Below are positions 37,169 to 48,296 of a stretch of 64,000 bases of DNA, in pieces. How positions within the stretch are numbered: the stretch's first letter is position 1; every line of letters begins with the position of its first letter. Made by a program: the position numbers and the translations under genes. Origin of the DNA: Chamaecyparis obtusa (lineage: Eukaryota; Streptophyta; Pinopsida; Cupressales; Cupressaceae); contig BSBK01005146.1 of the NCBI GenBank assembly GCA_027943335.1, positions 1,310,001 to 1,374,000 of the forward strand, given 5' to 3'. Under the pieces are notes generated by a model. It did no database searches, was not told where the DNA came from, and saw nothing but the letters and a program-made list of their open reading frames with translations.

Positions 37169-37887
37169 TAACCATTCTTCCAAATGATCCATTCATAGTC
37201 AAGAGAAAACCACCCTTAAAATGGAGTCCAATAATCCCTTTCCAGGTCAAGATTAAAGTATCCATTCACCTTCATGTCCACCACAAGATCCTATCATCCT
37301 TCTAGATCCTCCTCATGAGCCTACCATTCCTTCACCTACATGTCCTAATCCTGCATATCCTCCACAAGATCCTATCCTACCAAATGATCCTGTCATTCCT
37401 CCTATTCCATCGCAGAGTCCTATTATTCGTCCTGATCCCCCTCATGATCCAAGCACATCAAGTTGTTCATGAACCCCATGCATGTCAAATGGGTTCCTCC
37501 ACTTCCATCCAATCTAGTCCACTCCATGATCTTAATTGTCCTCCGAAAGATCACATCACCCCTACAAAAGCTAATAGTGAGCCTCCTACATATAAACTTA
37601 GTTCATCCACTTTCATTCGGATCAGTATCCCTCATGATCCTATCATGCCTTACATACCTCCTCTACCTCAAAATGGACTTGCATCTTGCTATCAAAGTAA
37701 CAAGTATCACTTTGCTAAGAAGGTCTTCCAAAGCATGTGCTATCAAGGAAAAGCATTGGGAATCCATGAACAAGGCATATTAGGGGTGTCTATGATAAGA
37801 GCGTTGACCTATACAATATGCCACACATACCTTGACTCCAAACATATGAATCCTATGATGGACCAAAAACATCAGAAAATGTCCTGA
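37169..37887 (+). pseudogene. Proline-rich ORF of the outer element, 3' part
   Basis: The same frame style resumes after the copia insertion, with degenerate repeats around DP and NDP (PPQDPILPNDPVIPP). It is open to a TGA near 37468, with further open stretches in other frames to 37887. Its composition matches 21995-23097, supporting one ancestral ORF split by the insertion. No catalytic motif seen. Confidence 0.5.
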
Positions 37888-37955
37888 AGAAATCAATCAA
37901 CCAAAAAATCAAAACATGTAAAAAAATTTTGCAATAAAATTTGTCACAAGAAGCA

Positions 37956-38362
37956 TGTAATGTCCCCTTTTCAGGGCACATTATTTTGTGCCGTGTTGTT
38001 AGCCTTTTCATCATGATCCAATGGGCTAACCGAGGCTTGGCAGTAGTCAAGGGGATATTAGGCCTAGGTGATTTCAGTTTCAGGCCAATCGGAGCAGTTT
38101 CCACAAGGTTTCCAGGATACTTACTATTTATAGTAAGTCGGCAAGACTCAGTTTTATTGGCACTTCAGTAGTGGACTTGAAGTGTCTCGCCGAGAGCTTT
38201 CCGACAAGCTATCACACGACATCATTCGAATTCGTTTGGTTCTCCGTTTTAATGCAAGACGATTATATGGTCCTCCGTATTATATTGCATGTGAATGTTA
38301 GTTTGTATTTTTGAGTTTTATTCGAGGAGTTTTCGAGATAATATCCAGTTAGAGATATTACA
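37956..38362 (+). repeat. Solo LTR (407 bp)
   Basis: TGTAATGTCCCC...GAGATATTACA flanked by a perfect 5-bp duplication AAGCA (37951-37955 and 38363-38367). It is related to the LTRs of the PDS5-like-ORF element (shared 'gtgccgtgttgttagcc' region) but shorter and in the opposite orientation. It contains the TATA hairpin at 38119-38138. It probably arose by LTR-LTR recombination. Confidence 0.9.
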
Positions 38363-38367
38363 AAGCA

Positions 38368-39406
38368 AAAGGCGGCAATCAAGTATCAAATTTCAATCAA
38401 ATCGGTGAGATTCATAAATCAGCAATGGACTCATGAGACCTATCTTTATCAACAATCCAAGCTGTCATCTATCAATCAGTCAATCAATCAACAAGTCAAT
38501 GGTCTTATACAGTAGCGGATCCACTCGAAACCAGACAAATCGGTCTTATATGGGTAGTCCATTGCTAAAACCAGACACATCCACATCCAATTAAACATCA
38601 AAATCAAACCAATCAACGATCAATGAGGTTGTTGACAAAGTCAATCAAGTTAGTCCATTATCAATTTATCTTTCAAGATTGTGTTCCTATGCTCCTCAAG
38701 GATACCACTGAGTGGTGAGAGTGGTTATGATGGTTCATAATTCAGTTTTCTTTGTGTGTTGTTTGTGGAGTGTTTTGATAAAATTTTGGGGCAGGGATGA
38801 TGTAGGGTGAATGTGATAAGTACTGTCATGCATCTCGCAACCACACACATCCACAATCTGAGACAACCCTAGAATGATGTTGAAACATTCCCTGTTTGTT
38901 TTCTGCTTGTTATATCAGAGATCGTGGCGGTATCCAGATGGTCAATCTTTGGGTGCATTCAAATATCTTCCTTTTCAAATAAAGCACAATGATGAAAAAT
39001 AGTGAAATATTTCTGGCAGTGACTCAGCACATCTTCATGATAACATAAGTCTGTCATTTTCTTCTAGCTAATTTTTTCTTAACTTTTCTTCTAACTCACT
39101 ATTCTTCTAATTAACTTAGTCATTTCTAAACAGTGCTCAGTTAAAGCATTTCATCTTGCATTTATAAATTTGCATGAAAAATACAAAAAAAACAAGAAAG
39201 GCATTCACATAGGAATCATATCATCTAACTAATGTGTCCTAGATTATCATATAGAAATTCATCATTGCCAACAAATTGTCACTCACATGACATTTTTTCA
39301 CTCAATTTGTTGAGGGGGCATGAATCCGCCTGCTATCCTCAGGGCAAGTTGGGGCAGGAATTGATCATATGTTCTTTGACACAACGCTCAGAATCGCATT
39401 GTATCA
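38368..39406 (+). other. 3' untranslated interior of the outer element
   Basis: No gene seen; repeated tcaatcaa and accagaca words. It leads to the polypurine tract at 39407-39418. Confidence 0.5.
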
Positions 39407-39418
39407 AAGAGGGGCAAA

Positions 39419-40489
39419 TGTAGACACCCAAAAATGGACATGCTTGCAAGTTAACATTAATTCACTAATTATTCTACTATTAATTGATGGTTATTTAATC
39501 ATTAATTAATCATTTTTTCCTCCTAAATCTAATCTCTTAATCACCTAATCATTCCTTAAATATTAATTAAATAATTAAGTTTATTTAATTTATTAACCTT
39601 TAATTAACTAGTCTTTATCAATTAATTAAATTCAATTTCCAATTTCCTATAGTTTAAATAATTATCATTAATTTTTTTAATTAGCTAATTTATTCCTCTT
39701 GATTAAATTAATTCCCAAAATTAATTTAAGTTAATTCAATTTCATCTCAATTTCTTGTAATTTCAATTTCTAAATAATTTCGTTCAGTTTCATCTAATTT
39801 CATTTTAATTCGACTTTTCTCATTTAATTGAATTTTTAATTCAATTAAATCTGAAAAAAATAAAAATATGAGGAATTATAATTTCTAAAAATTAATAATC
39901 CTTATAAAGTAAAAAAACAATTTTCTGAAAATCTAAAAATAGAAAAGAAACCAAAATCTTTCCATTTTCAGTTTTTTGGAAACTTTATATCCAAAATTGA
40001 AAATATCTTATGATATTATCTTCTATTTTTTTTCAGTTCAAAATGGAACTTTCCCAAAATCTCTTCAGTCTCATCTCTTCTTGTCCGCCAATCGTGATTT
40101 TCTCTAATCGATCTCAACCGTTCGTTTAACCCAATTTTCTATATAAGCAACCCTCTGCTCTCACAATTTCATCACAAATTTATGCATCGAATATCTGTAC
40201 AATTATCAACAGTATTTTAGCAATCATTATTTATCATATTTTCTCAGAGTATCAGAGTTGAAGTGCTGCCAGAATCGTTACTAAGTGCAACCACTTCCAT
40301 CGATTGATGAGAAGCAACAGGTTGGAGTCTTAGTTTTGGTTTGCATTACTTTGTGTGCTTATTCCTGATTATAATATTCCTTATTTTGCTGTTTGTAGGT
40401 GCATTTGCTTAGTACTTTAGATTTACATTTATTGCTTAAATCGGTGCTACTAATCTCATTTGTTTGAGTGTGCAGATTTCCCCTATACA
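39419..40489 (+). repeat. 3' LTR of the outer element (1071 bp)
   Basis: Preceded by the purine tract aaagaggggcaaa. Begins TGTAGACACCC and ends CCCTATACA. TATA box at about 40139-40148. Confidence 0.92.
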
Positions 40490-40655
40490 CAAACATCATC
40501 AGATAACAAAAGAATCAGATGATTCACAACTACTCACTGGATGATGTATAATCTTCCTTTTGGGAGCTTTCAGATGGCTTGAAACTAAAGAAGTTACTGT
40601 ACGATGGGGTGATGATGGTTGAGGCCACCAAACTGAATGCATAACAGGCTCTCAA

Positions 40656-41133
40656 ATGTTTGATGAAGCTCTAGTTGAAGGCATTAAGGATGACAAACCT
40701 TTGAAATGGGTATCTTCCAATGCCTTTCACACTCAATTGGAAGTAAGAAGGGAGAAGGAGCTGCTGTTTATAAAAATTTTGCAGGTCATGAAAGACCCGG
40801 TGCAGTCTGCCACAAGGCTCACACCCTTAAAGTTGCCCATTTGAAGCTAGCAAAACATTGGATATTCATGATGATATAACTCGGCTCGAATTCGCAGTGA
40901 TGGAGCCCTTAGATAAAATATGGAAATTCCATTAGGCAGAAGCTAGCAAGATAGTTATTCAAGGTGGCAAACTTAATGCTATTTGTGAGAGTATCACATT
41001 GACCTTGAGAGGCTTGGAAAAGTTGGACAAGAAGGATGAGAATCTTCTGTCACTTCTCGAGAAGCTGAGGCTAGATGAAACGGATCCCAATGTGGGAAAT
41101 AACAAAGGTGTAGTGATGCAGTCCACATCTTGA
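40656..41133 (+). pseudogene. Coding-like fragment of unknown family
   Basis: Two adjacent plus-strand frames read like ordinary protein. 40656-40844 contains DDKPLKWVSSNAFHTQLEVR. 40852-41133, in another frame, contains LEFAVMEPLDKIWKFH, a TAG at 40933-40935, then GGKLNAICESITLTLRGLEK and an acidic C-terminus ending at a TGA. A frameshift or small intron must separate the pieces. I do not recognise the family. It lies just outside the outer element and inside the host intron, on the opposite strand to the host gene. Confidence 0.4.
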
Positions 41134-41988
41134 GCAATAATTTAGGTGATATGGACACTTGCTATCAGCAGGCTCGAAAGTGTATATGTTCTGGTAATCA
41201 GTTTAAGTTATGGCTTTCAGTAGGGAGTGTGGCAGGAAGATTGGCAACCACATTTTGACTAACCCCTAACCTTTTTTAACTGCACTAGATATGACTGGAT
41301 TTACTGACTTTATCTCAAAAATCCTTCAAATTCCAAATATTTGTATCTCCATCAAATCTTCAAGCAATCTGCTGGGACTACAGTTCATTGCATGCAGTGA
41401 CTTGTCTTTCAATAGAGACTTCATATTTTGATCCATGATGCTTCCTTTATGTAAGTCAAAAATATGTAGATTATCAGCCTATTCTTAAGGATCCTTTTGA
41501 TCTTCATGTAAATCAAAGGGGCTCACAGAACTTTTTTTGCCTGGCCTTATTGAAGAAAAAGATAAAAATATTGTCTTCATAGAATAATCAAGTTACTTTC
41601 TTCATGGAAGCCAACAATACAGATTCTCAGCCTGCTCATAAATAGGTCTCCATCTGTATTAACAGGAGTAGTGGCCCTGTTTTTGAATGACTTTATCACA
41701 AAAGGTCTATAGAAACGTTTTGCTTTATGAAATATTCATGTTGTTTTCTTTATGGAAATCATCAATGCATATTCCTAACCATTTCTTAAGTTGGGATCTT
41801 TTGCTTCACGTACATTAACAGGGCTCATGGCCTTTTTCTGGCTGACCTTTTTGAAAAGAGGAAAAACCATAGAAATACTTGGTTTAATGGAATATTCAAA
41901 GAAAAAAATTTCAATTAAATCAACAATGTATTCATATTTCTAGCCAGTCCATTTCTTAATTTTTCATAAATTGGATGCTAAAAAATAC
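41134..41988. other. Intronic sequence without a recognised gene
   Basis: Nothing identifiable; it directly precedes (on +) the YBEY-like exon. A loosely repeated motif around 'ctgaccttt..tgaaa' occurs three times between about 41500 and 41860. Confidence 0.4.
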
Positions 41989-42108
41989 CTTTGGCTCATA
42001 GTATACAGCATGAAGAGCATCAATTAATGGGTGGTTAAACAATGTAACAGTTCGATCTTCGCTAAAACCAACAAGAGGAATCTGTTGTTCCAAAGAAAAT
42101 AAAAAAGC
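41989..42108 (-). CDS. YBEY: Cap-domain exon of the YBEY-like HAD hydrolase
   Basis: Forty codons, phase 0 at both ends, with acceptor ttattgcag (42109-42117) and donor GTATTT (ending 41988). It contains QQIPLVGFSEDRTVTLFNHP and ends YYEPK. In the plant YBEY C-terminal HAD domain the corresponding stretch has I-P-L-x-x-F-x-x-D-R followed by L-F-[DN]-H-P-L-[IV]-D and ends EPK before A-E-[IV], which is how the 10254-10304 exon begins. That continuity ties the two loci together across the 31.7-kb gap. Earlier exons were not found to the right and are probably beyond the window. Confidence 0.78.
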
Positions 42109-43082
42109 CTGCAATAATAGAAAATAAAAGTTAATAAAGGTCTTCTTTCATATTTGCATTTTGCAACACAATGATTAGCATGCTCACAAATGCAAAAGTC
42201 AACACTACATGATCATATTGTACCTCATAGATATGCTTACTTGACTTCACTTTAAATAACATTTTGAAATGTATCCCTCGAATATGGAATTGCTAACAAA
42301 GATTTAGAGTAATGTTTAATGCCCCTCTTCCCTACCCCTCTACCACCTTTATCCCCAGATTACTGGATCAAACTGAATATGGACAAGGCCTTAAGGGGAA
42401 CCCAAGCCCCACAAAGCTGGTAGTAATGGTGAGGTGAGTTTGGGCAAATCATGTGTTAGTTTGCTTTGATTTCAGGCATCCCATTCGATAAGAAGGCAGA
42501 CACATTTGGAGTTTAGTATGGTATGCTTGTGGCGAAGAGACAATCTTTATTACTTGTTAGTCAAGATGTTATGAAAACATTGGCATCTATCGTTGACAAA
42601 GACTCCCACATTTCAAGCATAGTCGACAGTGATGTAAAAGCATCCTAGGGTGTAAGAGAAGTCTTGCATCACCCAAAAATATTTTGTCACTTGCTTGTTT
42701 TGTTTGCAGGTTTTCATTTACACTCTAGTCATCAATCAGGCACCACAAATCCTACAACATATCACCATACTTGCACATTCTTCCTCATGTTTTGGAACAC
42801 ACATTCTGCATTAATCCATCAACATCATATTATATTTTCCGGAGATTCTGATAACTGCACATGCATATACCAATTTTTTATCCATGATCAAGGGTAATAG
42901 AGCAGCAAACAATTTTATTGCTATGGCTTTAAGCACTATTCTAAAGAACGCAATGGCAAAGGAAACACTTACATGTCTACTAGACCACGAAATCCTTATA
43001 ACATGAACCACATCAAGATTCAGCGATCCATCATTACCACATTCATCTTTGGAGATCCTTTAAAGTGTTTTAGCTAACTAAA
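42109..43082. other. No confident gene
   Basis: Probably also intronic for the minus-strand host gene. A plus-strand stretch at about 42470-42650 reads with some protein character (FDKKADTF, VMKTLASIVDKDSHISSIVD) but is broken by stops. Nothing recognised. Confidence 0.35.
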
Positions 43083-43465
43083 TGTTTAATAAAGCATCAA
43101 GTTGTGCCCCATCTTGAAGCCACTTGAGATCACTCCTAAAGCTAGAAGTTCTATATAAACATTATCCATGATTATTGGGAGACAGTTCAGAGGAATAGTA
43201 AGAAGAGTTGTCTAGTTTTGAAGTTAACACTTTGCACTTCAATGTACTATCATTCTAATTCTGTAATTTGCATAGTTGTAATCGAACAGCTGGGACCTAG
43301 AATTTTGGAAGTCCATTGCGGCAGATTGTAATTCATTCAAGACTGAAAATCAACAAAGTTCATGTTTTATTTCACTGTTATTGGAATCCCAATGTATAAT
43401 TGTTGTCCTTTCATTTCACTACATGAATGGCTAATCTTTCATTGGGTCCTTCATCCATGACTACA
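43083..43465 (+). repeat. Probable LTR end of a Ty3/gypsy relic
   Basis: The sequence ends '...catgactaca', followed by a 5-nt spacer and a primer-site-like TGGTATCAAAGC (43471-43482), as a 5' LTR would. The left boundary at TGTTTAATAAAG is a guess. Confidence 0.45.
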
Positions 43466-43639
43466 ATAAGTGGTATCAAAGCATAGTTTTGAGTCCTTGG
43501 AAGGTGAGGACTCTGCTTACAAACAGATTGCCAAATTCAGGCAAAATGCAAGAATCTTGCAAACAAAGCACTGATTATGAGGCAAACTGCACGACTGATT
43601 GTGGACAGACCGCCAACTTGAGGCAATTTACATCAAATA

Positions 43640-44224
43640 CAAGATGCCTCCACAAAGAGGACAAGGTATTGTGAATTGTTGGATAGATGGAAGAGATATT
43701 TAAAATGTTTTAAGGCAACGAAGATCTGAATGGATGCTTTTGAAAAAGGCCACAAAAGTAACCCTAATCCTAGAACTAAAGAGAGTGATGAAGAACAAAA
43801 AGCTAGACTTGCTAAGCAAAGTAAAAGCAAAGAGGAAGGTGCGGAGGAAAGAATTCGAGCATTGGTAAGAAAACTATAGTAGATGTTTCAAATTATTTTA
43901 GTAGTTTAAACCCTAAGGAATTGACAGATTGGATTCCAGATTTGGAAGAATATTTTAAGTAAAAGGATGTTGATGATCCAAATAGAGTAAAAATTGCAAA
44001 GACTAAGTTGAAGGGTATTGATGCCATCTGGTTGACAGAAATTCAGTTGGCAAGAAATAAAAGGATAATATTTGTGGTAAATATTAGGAATGTCAAGAAC
44101 ATGGAGAGGACATGATTAAATATTTGTGGTAGCTGACAGATTTTCTAAGATGGTCCATTTCATTCCACATAACAAAAACATTGATGCAATACTCGTAGCT
44201 GATTTATTTTTCAAAGAAGTTGTT
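43640..44224 (+). pseudogene. Ty3/gypsy gag fused by deletion to an integrase fragment
   Basis: 43735-44105 reads a gag-like protein with an internal frameshift near 43870 and a TAA at about 43960 (NPKELTDWIPDLEEYF, then KLKGIDAIWLTEIQL, the capsid-like region). Immediately after, 44122-44224 is an integrase core piece ([15 protein letters not shown], then [10 protein letters not shown]). Protease, RT and RNase H are missing between them, so a large internal deletion joined the ends. The integrase piece is cut at 44221 by another LTR. Confidence 0.7.
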
Positions 44225-45660
44225 GGATCCCGGATAGGATTTTGGACAAATATCTGATAGTTTTTCCCCCAAATTTCTTTGACCAGCAAATTGATGAAGG
44301 TAGTCTAATTTTTTGGTTTTTTCACTTTTCTGATTTTTTTGTGTTTTTGGTAGTTTTTTAATTTTTTTTTGGTATTTTTTATATTTGAATGCAAAATACA
44401 ATGAGATATTTGACTGATAAATAATTCCATAATTCTAAGTTATGTAACAGAAAAGCAATAATTTCAAATTTGAGAGATTTATTCCACCGGAATGGCAAGT
44501 AGCATACCAGGAGTCCAACGCTAAGCCTGAAGTGAGTGTTTTATTGATGGATTTGGTAAAATCACAATATAGGCGCCTCTAGGAAGTTTCAGTGCCACCA
44601 ATGTGGTTTATTTGCATCTATTATAATTATCAAACAAAATTATTACAAGTATAGACTGAACTGCTAAATATTTTGCCTGGCCTACAGGCAAGATTATTGA
44701 ATTCAACCACTTTTTCAAAATGCATTGCTGATATCAAATGCATATGCCTGTTGTGTCCTGTTGAAAGCCTTTATTTGCTGATTACTACTGTTGGCAACGG
44801 ATTTCCTACAATTACCAAACCCTCACTGTTGTTGTTTGATGGAATTGGCACCATAGGTACTTCCAAAGTGGTACAACCAGCAAGGGGAAGCCACGTGGGG
44901 GCTGGAGAAAGATGCATCTGCCTTAATTGCCTCCACAAATCTGACAAATCTGTTGTCCAAAGTCTATACCTGCTGCCATAAGCCTGAAATTGATGAACAA
45001 ACAGGAATCCCGAATGAATTCCTCAGTTCAATGACTTGCAGTTGCGTCCAAACCCACCTACCTTCAAGGAGTTTTCGTTCCTCAAAGTGTAATACTGCTG
45101 ATCTGAATTTGCAGACCTCGGTTCCCAAGAAGAGCTATGAAAAATGACCTGAATGAATGTAAAAATGAAGCTCCATCTTCCTTTTTATTACTTTTCTCCC
45201 TCCTCCGAGTGGTTTGAACCTTCTTTAGGGTTTCACAACTTTATTAATGAATTTTATTTTATTAAAATTCCTCTTCCTAGGAATTCAAACTTCAAGACCC
45301 TCTTATTCATTATTAAAATTGGCCACTTTCACTAATAACTTATTACTTTATTATTTAGGAAAATGCACAAGCCTTATTATATTTTATTATAATAAAGTTC
45401 ACTTTAATATTTGTTTATTTAGTCCAACTTAGCAAAATATTTAAATATTTCCCAATTTATTCATAAAATGTACATCTGGACTCACAACTGAATTCCAACT
45501 AAAGCCCTGTGATCACTGACAATACCTGAGTCTTGTAGGCCAACTAGTAGTTTTTCCTAAAAAGTAGGGATCCAACCTAAAAAGTAGGAACATATCTCCA
45601 AACACCTGAAACTGCTCAAAAGGATCACGATCTACTCCATAGTCCTGTTGTGAGGTTTTC
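44221..45660 (-). repeat. LTR (copy A) of the tandem-unit LTR family
   Basis: Begins TGTTGGATCCC, aligning with the LTR start at 55471 (shared spaced identities through 'attttg.ac'). 44246-44620 is one copy of the ~370-bp unit that is triplicated in copy B, and 44640-44984 matches 60856-61197. It then continues through AT-rich sequence (45140-45480) to about 45660, where similarity to the 53740-53900 region fades. No target duplication found. Confidence 0.6.
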
Positions 45661-47323
45661 AAACCATCGCCCCTTTACAAATGGGGACCCCCTCTTTTCG
45701 CTTAGCAATAGAGGTAGTTGTCCTAGGTAGTCCTAGTTTAGAGGCAATTTTCAAGTCTCCAAGTCTTAGAGATGAGTTTGAGCAACTTTGGGCAGCATGA
45801 TACATTCATGGGGCCAAGCCTTGAAGTGTGAAGAAGAGAGAGAAATCTAGTGCTTGAGACTTAGGTGGTCAGCAAAATGGCAATAATTTGATAAAGAGAA
45901 AAGGGAGGCCTAACAGAGTCAGCGGGTGAAAAATGGAAGGCACCATCAAACATGATGGCCATGAAAGTTGTAATGAAGAACAAATCCAAGTGGCATCAAT
46001 GTGGAGAGTGAAGAATGAATCTTAGATGAAAGTTCCAACATTCAAAGGCTTCAAATCTGATTTAAAGCCAAGGTAATAATAGATGAACGAAAGAGAGAGT
46101 ATGAAATTTAAGGATTGTGAACATGAAATCAAAATTGAGATGAGAATAGACAAAATCTGAGTTTGAAAGTGGGAAAAAAAGAGTTTGAACATTCAAATCT
46201 GAGACAAATCTCACTAAAATTAGAGAGAGGGATGATCACCAAGGGCATAATCTCCACATGAGATAACCAAGAAACTTAGGATTTTGTTGAAGGAATAAAA
46301 AGGCATGCTTAGATAAAATCTCTTTCCTTTGAAATAATCCTAAGAATGGGTCAGATTCCAACCTAGTCTCAGGATTCCGAATCCTGAGAGACCTCGAATT
46401 TCCGCTATATTATCCATGTAAAATCCTGACAAATAGTCAAATTCCGCCCAAGTCTAGGGGCAATCCAATGCAAAATTTCAACTCCAAGTTGATGAAATGA
46501 TGGAAATTGAGGATGAAGGATGAAAATCAATTGAAATCTTGGGGATAGATGATCAGATTTTGAAGTTGAATATGGATGGAAATCAAATGTTGGTGAATTT
46601 CAATTGATCAAGGATGCAAATCAGAATGATCAACCATGAGAATGAGCCTTGAAAGTGATCATGAAACTTGAATTGACAAGATGAAAACCATGCAAAGTAG
46701 GGAGTAATCTTGACATACGTTCGGAATCCGATCTCCAGTCAAGATTGCCAATACTGACACCCCCCAAATCTCTGCCCTAGTCTAGGCAAGTTCTAAGTGG
46801 CTGAAGGGCGAGAATCTAATAGAAATTGATGAAAAGGATAATGAAGTGAGGTAAGATAATGAATCAAGGTAAAACAATGATAATGTAATTGCAGATCCAT
46901 GCAAAAATCCAATAAAATCATATGAAAATAAGAGAAGTTCATCAAAACAAAGTCGAAGGTTAGAAGATCAAGTGAAATCAATGAAGTCTAGGGGATTTGC
47001 AAGATCAAAAGAATGAAAAGATAATCCAAAGAGGAGGACGAAATCTGACCACCTCTCAGGATTCTTAATCTCAAGAAGCCTTAAATTTCCGCCCTACCTT
47101 CTTTGCAAAATCTTATCAACTTCAAATTCCCGCCCAAGTATAAGGATTTTTCAATGAGAAATTTCAACTCCAAGTTGGTTGAAACAATGAAAAATGACGA
47201 CTAGAGGCAACGTTGAAGTTTTGAAGGAAGAAGATCGAATTTTTAAACAAGAAATGGATTGAAATTAAATGGAAATGGGTTCCAATCAGCTACAAATGCA
47301 AATAACAACTAAAAAACTATGAT
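45661..47323. other. No gene; dispersed 'attcc-gac' type motif
   Basis: G/A-rich sequence. A related block with words like ggattccgaatcctgagaga, 'ttccgccc' and 'tttcaactccaagttg' occurs near 46340-46490 and 47040-47190. Shorter relatives occur near 46700-46800, 49010-49100 and 49170-49260. Confidence 0.5.
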
Positions 47324-47696
47324 GATTCCTCCATGACCTATACGGGAGATATTTTGATATTCATACAAATTATGTTGTTTACTTACTCCATTGCTGGTTG
47401 TTAAATTGATATGTCCAGTATGGATTTTATGAACTCGTCTCTTTAATCCCACTAAGGCATCTTGAGTGTGAAGATTGTGGATGGTAGAGGCGGAGTAATT
47501 TCGGGCACATGATGGTTATCCCAACATTGGGTTTAGGCCTTGAGGGAAACCGCTTGTAGCCTGTTTCACGTGACCCAGGGCTTGTAACTCTTCCACTCTT
47601 GATGGCCTTAGAGAGAGAGAGAAGGATTCCTCCATGATCCATACAAGAGATATATTGGTATTCATACGAAGTATGTTGTTCTACTTGTTCCATTGT
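47324..47696. repeat. Direct repeats of ~72 bp flanking a 230-bp unit
   Basis: Copies at 47324-47395 and 47625-47696 share 'gattcctccatga' and 'cattcatac'-type words ('tattcatac.aa.tatgttgtt'). A short (ga)n run (47611-47622) precedes the second copy. Confidence 0.75.
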
Positions 47697-47808
47697 TTGT
47701 TTGCATTTCTTTAATGATTTCGCATAACGATGGATAATATATATAGGATGTAATACTTAATAAGAAGAGCTCCTAATCAAATCAAAACTTTCCTAAATTG
47801 GCATCAAT

Positions 47809-48200
47809 GTGTATACTTCGTGTTTTCATGCATTAGTGTGTATGCTTCGTGTCTTCACGCATCAATGTGTCTACTTCATGTCTTCACGCATCAATGTTTC
47901 TACTTCGTGTTTTCATGCACATGCTTTGTGTATGCTTCGTGTCTTCACGCATCAATGTGTATACTTTGTGTTTTCATGCATTAGTGTGTATGCTTTGTGT
48001 CTTCACACATCAATGTGTCTACTTCGTGTCTTCACACATCAATGTGTCTACTTCGTGTTGTCTACTTCGTGTTTTCATGTCTATGCTTTGTGTACGCTTC
48101 GTGTCTTCACGCATCAATGTGTATACTTCGTGTTTTCATGCATTAGCATCTATGCTTGGGTTATGTTTCGTGTCTTCACGTATTTATGCATATGTTTTCA
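47809..48200 (+). repeat. Minisatellite, ~29-bp unit
   Basis: About a dozen imperfect copies of a unit like 'cttcgtgtcttcacgcatca' plus 'atgtgtcta'. Two subtypes alternate: 'gtgtcttcacgcatcaatg' and 'gtgttttcatgcattagtg'. The unit length is not a multiple of three, and the long frames across it are an artefact of the repeat. Confidence 0.9.
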
Positions 48201-48261
48201 AGTATATACTCTAATTGGTTTATCTAAAAATACTGTTTCAAGTTCAGTAGTAAATATATTG

Positions 48262-48296
48262 TTGCTTGAGGACAAGCAAATTTGGGAGGGGTGGAC
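48262..48296 (+). promoter_or_regulatory. Pre-PPT hairpin and polypurine tract of a gypsy-like element
   Basis: ttgcttgaggacaagcaa (48262-48279) has 7-bp arms and is followed by a purine run (aatttgggaggggtgga) abutting TGTCATGAACC. A 'cttgaggacaag' hairpin before the PPT is common in plant Ty3/gypsy elements. Confidence 0.7.

Larger units (their letters stand above)
18867..40489 (+). mobile_element. Outer non-autonomous LTR retrotransposon, 21.6 kb including nested insertions
   Basis: Two direct LTRs (18867-19956 and 39419-40489) both begin TGTAGACACCC and end TATACA. They are flanked by a perfect 5-bp duplication CAAAC (18862-18866 and 40490-40494). A primer-site-like sequence beginning TGGTGAACCC starts at 19960, and a polypurine tract (aaagaggggcaaa) ends at 39418. 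With the copia element (23098-37168) and the solo LTR (37956-38362) removed, about 7 kb remains. It has no gag-pol, only a broken proline-rich frame, so it is a LARD-like derivative that would have depended on proteins from another element. Confidence 0.9.
10305..41988 (-). other. YBEY: ~31.7-kb intron of the YBEY-like gene, packed with nested retrotransposons
   Basis: Inferred intron between the exon ending at 41989 (donor CAAAG|GTATTT on the minus strand) and the exon starting at 10304 (acceptor ttttcag). Both exons are phase 0 and consecutive in protein order. It holds the outer LTR element, the copia element, the ORF-bearing non-autonomous element, a solo LTR, an older LTR at 15219-17290 and one copy of a dispersed repeat. 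Introns of tens of kilobases filled by old LTR elements are typical of conifers and other gymnosperms. Confidence 0.75.
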
